Shown here: positions 60,427 through 64,000 of the stretch, in pieces | Layout: every line of letters begins with the position of its first letter | Numbering within the stretch: position 1 is the stretch's first letter | Assembly (NCBI RefSeq): GCF_035222485.1 | Contig: NC_085920.1 | Location: forward strand, 4,464,001-4,528,000 | Direction: 5' to 3' | DNA from: Podospora pseudoanserina | Taxonomy: Eukaryota; Ascomycota; Sordariomycetes; Sordariales; Podosporaceae | Length of the DNA stretch: 64,000 nucleotides | Notes under the pieces: generated by a model | Databases searched by the model: none | Told to the model about the DNA's origin: nothing | What the model saw: the letters and a program-made list of their open reading frames with translations, nothing else | Program-made: the position numbers and the translations under genes

Positions 60427-60950
60427 TAAACGTTGCTCATTCTGGGAAAGAACACTCTATCGGTCAGGGCAGGGGAGGGGAGGAGACAACTAGCGACAAG
60501 AAGTGAATCGAGATGCCGGGCTGACTTCTGCTGTGCTCTTTTTGGTTCGGAATGCTGGATGAGGGATAGCAAGGCGTTTTTGGCTGTGTCTATTTTGTTG
60601 ACCCATGCAAAAGCTCATTAGGGTTGAAATAAGATAGGAAAGCGTGGCGATTAGATGTGGTTTTAAGACGGCGCTTCTAGCTGTACAAAAATGTAGTTAA
60701 TCCAAGGAAATACTTGGTTCAATAAATTCAATAATAACGCAGCTCTCCCTTCAAACAGTAAAACTAGGTCTGGCGTACGGCGACGCACCACTCAGCAGAT
60801 GTAAAGGCTGCAGCCAATTATACCCTTCCTGCTCTTTGACCAAGACCCTCTCTCACAGCTCGACTCTCTGATCCCTGTCCATAAGAGGTATCACAATACC
60901 CCCAGGCATTGCAGCTTTACACAAAGACGGTAGCTTATACGCTTTGCCGT
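60427..60950. other. Convergent 3' intergenic region (IDEIR protein / CFEM)
   Basis: These 524 bp lie between two stop codons. An AATAAA-like word lies near 60,720. They presumably hold both 3' UTRs. Nothing else recognised. Confidence 0.55.
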
Positions 60951-61664
60951 TCAAAATCCTATCCACATGACGGCCGCGGCCAGGGAGAATTCTAGCATTC
61001 TGAAGGGTGGCCGAGCCTGTGATCCACTCGACACGAAGTTGTTATTGGTAAAGGGGCTAGTATCGGTAAGAGGGGGCGGGATCGGTTCTGGACTGGGATC
61101 AGGTGATGGTATGGATGTTTGCGCTGAGGAGGCGGCGATAGTATTGCTTGTTGATGTGCTGTCCGGTTGATTGTTCCGGTCTATTGTTGAGGTTGTCGTT
61201 GGGTCGGGGATGTCCCCTTCCTGAACGGAAGATGATGGCCTCGTCTCCACAGTCAAAGACTTTGAGGTGACCTTGCTAGGTGAGGTGCTAATGATGGTTG
61301 TCGTGGTGGGGAGTTCAGATATGAAACCCTTTGCTAGGAGTTTGGCGGCGTCGAGCTTCGAAGTTGGCAGATCTTGATTTCTCTCGCCACAGCCGTCCTC
61401 CAAAGGGTCGAGGAAGCTGTCTTGATAGTTGCGGAGATCGGCATGGCAGTTGGTGTCCATGCATTTAAGAACCTTTTCAAGAAAACTTCCCCTTGCTCGC
61501 TTGCACATACAATTGCCATTACTTGGCAAACAATCGGAATCCAATATGCAACCCCCTACGCATGGTGGAAACTCAAAAGGTCTTGTCGATTCGACTTTTT
61601 CAACCAAAGACAGGAAGAAGGTCAAGCCAGCGAGGGCAAAGCCGACGTGCCGCAAGAATACCAT
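60951..61664 (-). CDS. CFEM-domain GPI-anchored cell-surface protein
   Basis: Single exon, 237 residues from the ATG at 61,664; the frame extends six codons upstream only from a GTG. The N terminus MVFLRHVGFALAGLTFFLSL is a signal peptide. Eight cysteines at 35, 39, 45, 52, 54, 68, 73 and 92 have CFEM spacing, including the C-x-C pair. The next ~120 residues are Thr/Ser/Pro-rich and suited to O-glycosylation. The C terminus ends in a hydrophobic run (FSLAAAVMWIGF) after a Ser/Gly-containing stretch, a GPI-attachment signal. CFEM proteins in fungi take part in haem uptake, adhesion or host interaction. Which of these applies is unknown, and I did not identify the Asp that ligates haem in Csa2-type proteins with confidence. 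Confidence 0.88.
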   Translation of the reverse strand: MVFLRHVGFALAGLTFFLSLVEKVESTRPFEFPPCVGGCILDSDCLPSNGNCMCKRARGSFLEKVLKCMDTNCHADLRNYQDSFLDPLEDGCGERNQDLPTSKLDAAKLLAKGFISELPTTTTIISTSPSKVTSKSLTVETRPSSSVQEGDIPDPTTTSTIDRNNQPDSTSTSNTIAASSAQTSIPSPDPSPEPIPPPLTDTSPFTNNNFVSSGSQARPPFRMLEFSLAAAVMWIGF

Positions 61665-62428
61665 GGCCTTCTGTTTTGTCACAACGTCTTGTCAGGAAGG
61701 CGGCATGCTAGCCCTTGGGAGGAAGAAAAATAAGAGAGAGAGAAAGCTCATCCACGCAAGAAGAGGCTGCGCAGCTTTGAACCATCCAGTCGCCATGTCA
61801 CTCCAGGCATTGAGCCATAGCTAAATATCCCAAAGTTGGAGGGGACAAGAGGCCTGATGTGATGGACATGGTGCATGAGAGGCAGGGGGTCCATTGGAGG
61901 AGCAACATCTTGAAACAAACTGGCAAGGGTCAAAGGCTGGTTCAGCCTCGTTTGGCCAAGTTTTTACAAGTCCTTCTTAATCTCACATAATGAACTGGCC
62001 AATGAATCAAGGCGATCACCATCTTACAGTATTACTATGTGGAACGCCTCCAACGGCGGGGTGCCTGTGTAGATAGATGTTCAGCTGAAATAAGTTGAGT
62101 GTACATCAGCACCAGCTAGGCACACCAGGGAAAGACAAGTCGTTAAGTGTGGATAGGGAGTGGGGACCGTGGATAGTGGGCGGGGGTTGCTCCGATGGAG
62201 CCCGGGGTTAACTGACATGCGGGGTTCACTAAATATTTATCGATAAGAGCAGCGACAAGATGCCAAAATTTCCAAAAGTTGGATAGGCTCAACGATAAGA
62301 TTAGAAAGGCTATTTGACCTGTTTAACGACACATCACTCGACCCTCACGGCAATAAAGCACCAGAAATCACCGAATTCCTCGATCGCCCCCTTCCGCCCT
62401 CCCCAATCCCACATAGACCTGCGAATCG
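61665..62428. promoter_or_regulatory. Divergent promoter, CFEM / ACL4
   Basis: These 764 bp separate divergent starts. Close to ACL4 lie a palindromic TTATCGATAA (about 62,238-62,247) and a second CGATAAG (about 62,293), both fitting GATA-factor sites. The region is otherwise without a supported gene. Confidence 0.5.
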
Positions 62429-63601
62429 ATGGCGCCGACAAAACCAAAAAAGAAGTCAACCAAAGACAAGGCAAGGGACAGACTCCGAGCCAAAGCCGCC
62501 GCCGCGCAATCCTCAAATGTCAACCCCAGAGAGCTTCTCGTGCAAGCCGTCGGCATGCTCGAGGTCGGCGATGCGGAGGGCGCCGCCAAAGTCGCCAGGA
62601 CAGCGTATGATCACATCGGAGACAACGGACGACAGGCTGGCGCCGCGCTGTCCCTTCTGGGTCAAATACATGTCGAGTTGGGAGAGGTTGACAGTGCTCA
62701 CCAGTTCTTCCTGTCTGCCGTCAACGTGGATGAAGATGGTTCGCTTCCGGAAGATTTGGGTGGCGGTGCCGAAAAGTTTCTTTGGCTTGCACAACTAAGT
62801 GAAGAAGGTGGTCAAGACAGCGTTGGCTGGTTCGAGCGTGGTGCGGCCGCACTGCGTGCCCAGATTCAGACACTTACCGACGCACTAGAGTCACGGCCCC
62901 TTACCCGCGACGAACAGGAAGCTGCCATTAACGAGAAACGAAGAAAGCTGGCAGATACACTCTGCGCCGTTGCCGAGGTCTACATGACAGATCTCAGCTG
63001 GGAGGACGATGCTGAGAGTCGGTGCGAGGCACTGATTACCGAGGCTATTATGCTGGCCCCTGAACAGCCAGATACCTGGCAAACTGTCGCAAACGTACGA
63101 ATCTCACAGTCACGAACCGAAGAGGCGAAAGAGGCCTTGAAAAGAAGCTTGGGACTGTGGACAGATCTGCCGCCTGAAGACCCTGGGGTTCCTGCGTTTC
63201 CATCACGTGTCAGTCTGGTTCGGTTGCTGATAGAGGTTGGGCTGGAGGAGCAAGCGATTGAAGTTGCCGGACGTCTTGTTGACGAGGACGATCTCAGTGT
63301 GGAAGCCTGGTACCTTGGTGGCTATGGGAAATACATGCTGGGCCAGAAGTTGAAGGAGGTGGGGCAGACTGGCGATGCTGACAAGTGGAAAAGCGTGTGG
63401 CGTTCTTCGCGGAAATGGCTTATTCAGTGCATGAGGATTTTCGAGGCCGAGGAGTATGAGGACGAAAGGTTAGGGGAACATGCACGGGAATTGATGGGCG
63501 TTATTAGAGACGAACTTGGCGAGGCTTTGGGGGATGATCTGGATGAGGATGTTTGGGAAGACACCGATGATGAGGACGATGTGGACACAGATATGCAATA
63601 G
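62429..63601 (+). CDS. ACL4: Ribosome-assembly chaperone Acl4 (TPR protein)
   Basis: Single exon, 390 residues. Acl4 captures newly made ribosomal protein uL4 (Rpl4) and delivers it to pre-60S particles. The start MAPTKPKKKSTKDKARDRLR is strongly basic. TPR-like helical pairs follow (LLVQAVGMLEVGDAEGAAKV, ALSLLGQIHVELGEVDSAHQ, TWQTVANVRISQSRTEEAKE, and YLGGYGKYMLGQK). The C terminus is a long acidic tail (DDLDEDVWEDTDDEDDVDTD), which is characteristic of Acl4. Length equals that of the yeast protein to within a few residues. It is convergent with the GIR2-like gene. Confidence 0.9.
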   Translation: MAPTKPKKKSTKDKARDRLRAKAAAAQSSNVNPRELLVQAVGMLEVGDAEGAAKVARTAYDHIGDNGRQAGAALSLLGQIHVELGEVDSAHQFFLSAVNVDEDGSLPEDLGGGAEKFLWLAQLSEEGGQDSVGWFERGAAALRAQIQTLTDALESRPLTRDEQEAAINEKRRKLADTLCAVAEVYMTDLSWEDDAESRCEALITEAIMLAPEQPDTWQTVANVRISQSRTEEAKEALKRSLGLWTDLPPEDPGVPAFPSRVSLVRLLIEVGLEEQAIEVAGRLVDEDDLSVEAWYLGGYGKYMLGQKLKEVGQTGDADKWKSVWRSSRKWLIQCMRIFEAEEYEDERLGEHARELMGVIRDELGEALGDDLDEDVWEDTDDEDDVDTDMQ

Positions 63602-63818
63602 CATGTGTCATGGTTTTGGTGGTCAAGAGGGTTCGCTGGAAGGGTGGACTGACGGATGAACCCACGAGCATTGAGGAGGCCACGCTCCATTCGGACTTGA
63701 AAATTAATACATGAGATATACCAGGAATGACTCCCCAGTGAAGAATACCATACACTATGCGATCGTGTAGTTGGAAAATGTGGTACAAGCGTGCTCCTTT
63801 GATTGAAAACACACCTAG
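63602..63818. other. Convergent 3' intergenic region (ACL4 / GIR2-like)
   Basis: 217 bp between two stop codons, holding both 3' ends. No other feature seen. Confidence 0.6.
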
Positions 63819-64000
63819 TTAGTTTTCACCAACCTCAAGTCTCTGAATTTCCTCAATGACGGTATCATCGTCAGCCTCATCTTGCCCGGCCGCTGCGAGG
63901 CCACGTTCCCAAAGCTGTTTTCCTGTGAGCTTTGTAGGCTCCTTTATCCTGGCTTTCTTCAACTCGGCCAGTCTTTCCTCCTCTTCCCTAATTCTGCCCT
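63819..64000 (-). CDS. GIR2: C-terminal part of a GIR2/RWDD1-type protein (cut by window end)
   Basis: The last 60 codons of a minus-strand gene end in TAA at 63,821-63,819. The frame reads through EEEERLAELKKARIKEPTKL, TGKQLWERGLAAAGQDEADD and IEEIQRLEVGEN. The EPTKLTGKQLWERGL block, with a helical Glu/Lys run before it and an acidic end, matches the DFRP-type tail of Gir2/RWDD1 proteins. Those bind DRG/Rbg GTPases and Gcn1. The RWD domain itself lies outside the window, so the name rests on this tail only. Confidence 0.65.
   Translation of the reverse strand, partial: GRIREEEERLAELKKARIKEPTKLTGKQLWERGLAAAGQDEADDDTVIEEIQRLEVGEN

Overview
This window comes from a filamentous ascomycete fungus, most likely a Sordariomycete (Sordariales-like). 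The genes have one to eight exons with introns of about 42-147 bp, canonical GT..AG ends and CTAAC/CTGAC branch sites. The proteins are typical of Pezizomycotina: ATG11, a CFEM protein, KES1, NHP6 and CENP-H. The window is split between an AT-rich half full of dead repeats and a GC-balanced, gene-dense half. That is the usual two-compartment pattern of genomes that use repeat-induced point mutation (RIP). I do not name a species.

Positions 1 to about 30,750 are a retrotransposon graveyard. I found no credible gene there. Several copies of one Ty3/gypsy family lie nested and head-to-head, with every frame broken by C-to-T and G-to-A changes. Traces of reverse transcriptase (FGLTN-type) and integrase (TDRD-type) motifs survive. 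Long terminal repeats (LTRs) lie at 5,238-5,627, 5,707-6,108, 12,383-12,539 (cut), 12,540-12,919, 15,514-15,966 (solo, CTATA duplication), 19,943-20,325, 25,412-25,793 and 29,720-29,941 (cut). Seven copies of a ~70-nt tRNA-like module sit antisense in the 3' part of these elements. A second, hardly mutated LTR family forms two 583-bp inverted copies at 27,489-28,071 and 28,326-28,908. The 254 bp between them is inverted relative to its host element, and flipping it back restores both target-site duplications. Simple repeats at 29,944-30,560 mark the edge of the compartment.

From about 30,900 to 64,000 there are 15 genes, in this order: a USP deubiquitinase with an N-terminal membrane anchor (+); KES1 oxysterol-binding protein (-); a Gfo/Idh/MocA-type oxidoreductase (-); REX2 oligoribonuclease (+); phosphoglucomutase (-); an uncharacterised eight-exon gene (-); NHP6 HMG-box protein (-); CENP-H (-); ATG11 (+); mitochondrial ribosomal protein bL9m (-); an alcohol-acetyltransferase-like enzyme (-); an uncharacterised 1,013-residue membrane protein with IDEIR repeats (+); a CFEM GPI-anchored protein (-); ACL4 ribosome-assembly chaperone (+); and the C-terminal end of a GIR2/RWD-type protein (-, running off the window).

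This is a housekeeping block and not a pathway cluster. The genes serve glycogen and sugar-phosphate metabolism, sterol/PI4P transport, chromatin, the kinetochore, selective autophagy, cytosolic and mitochondrial ribosomes, and RNA turnover. Several neighbours are divergent and probably share promoters: oxidoreductase/REX2, CENP-H/ATG11, acetyltransferase/IDEIR protein and CFEM/ACL4. Exon joins were made by hand from splice signals, reading phase and family conservation, and every multi-exon model closes in frame.
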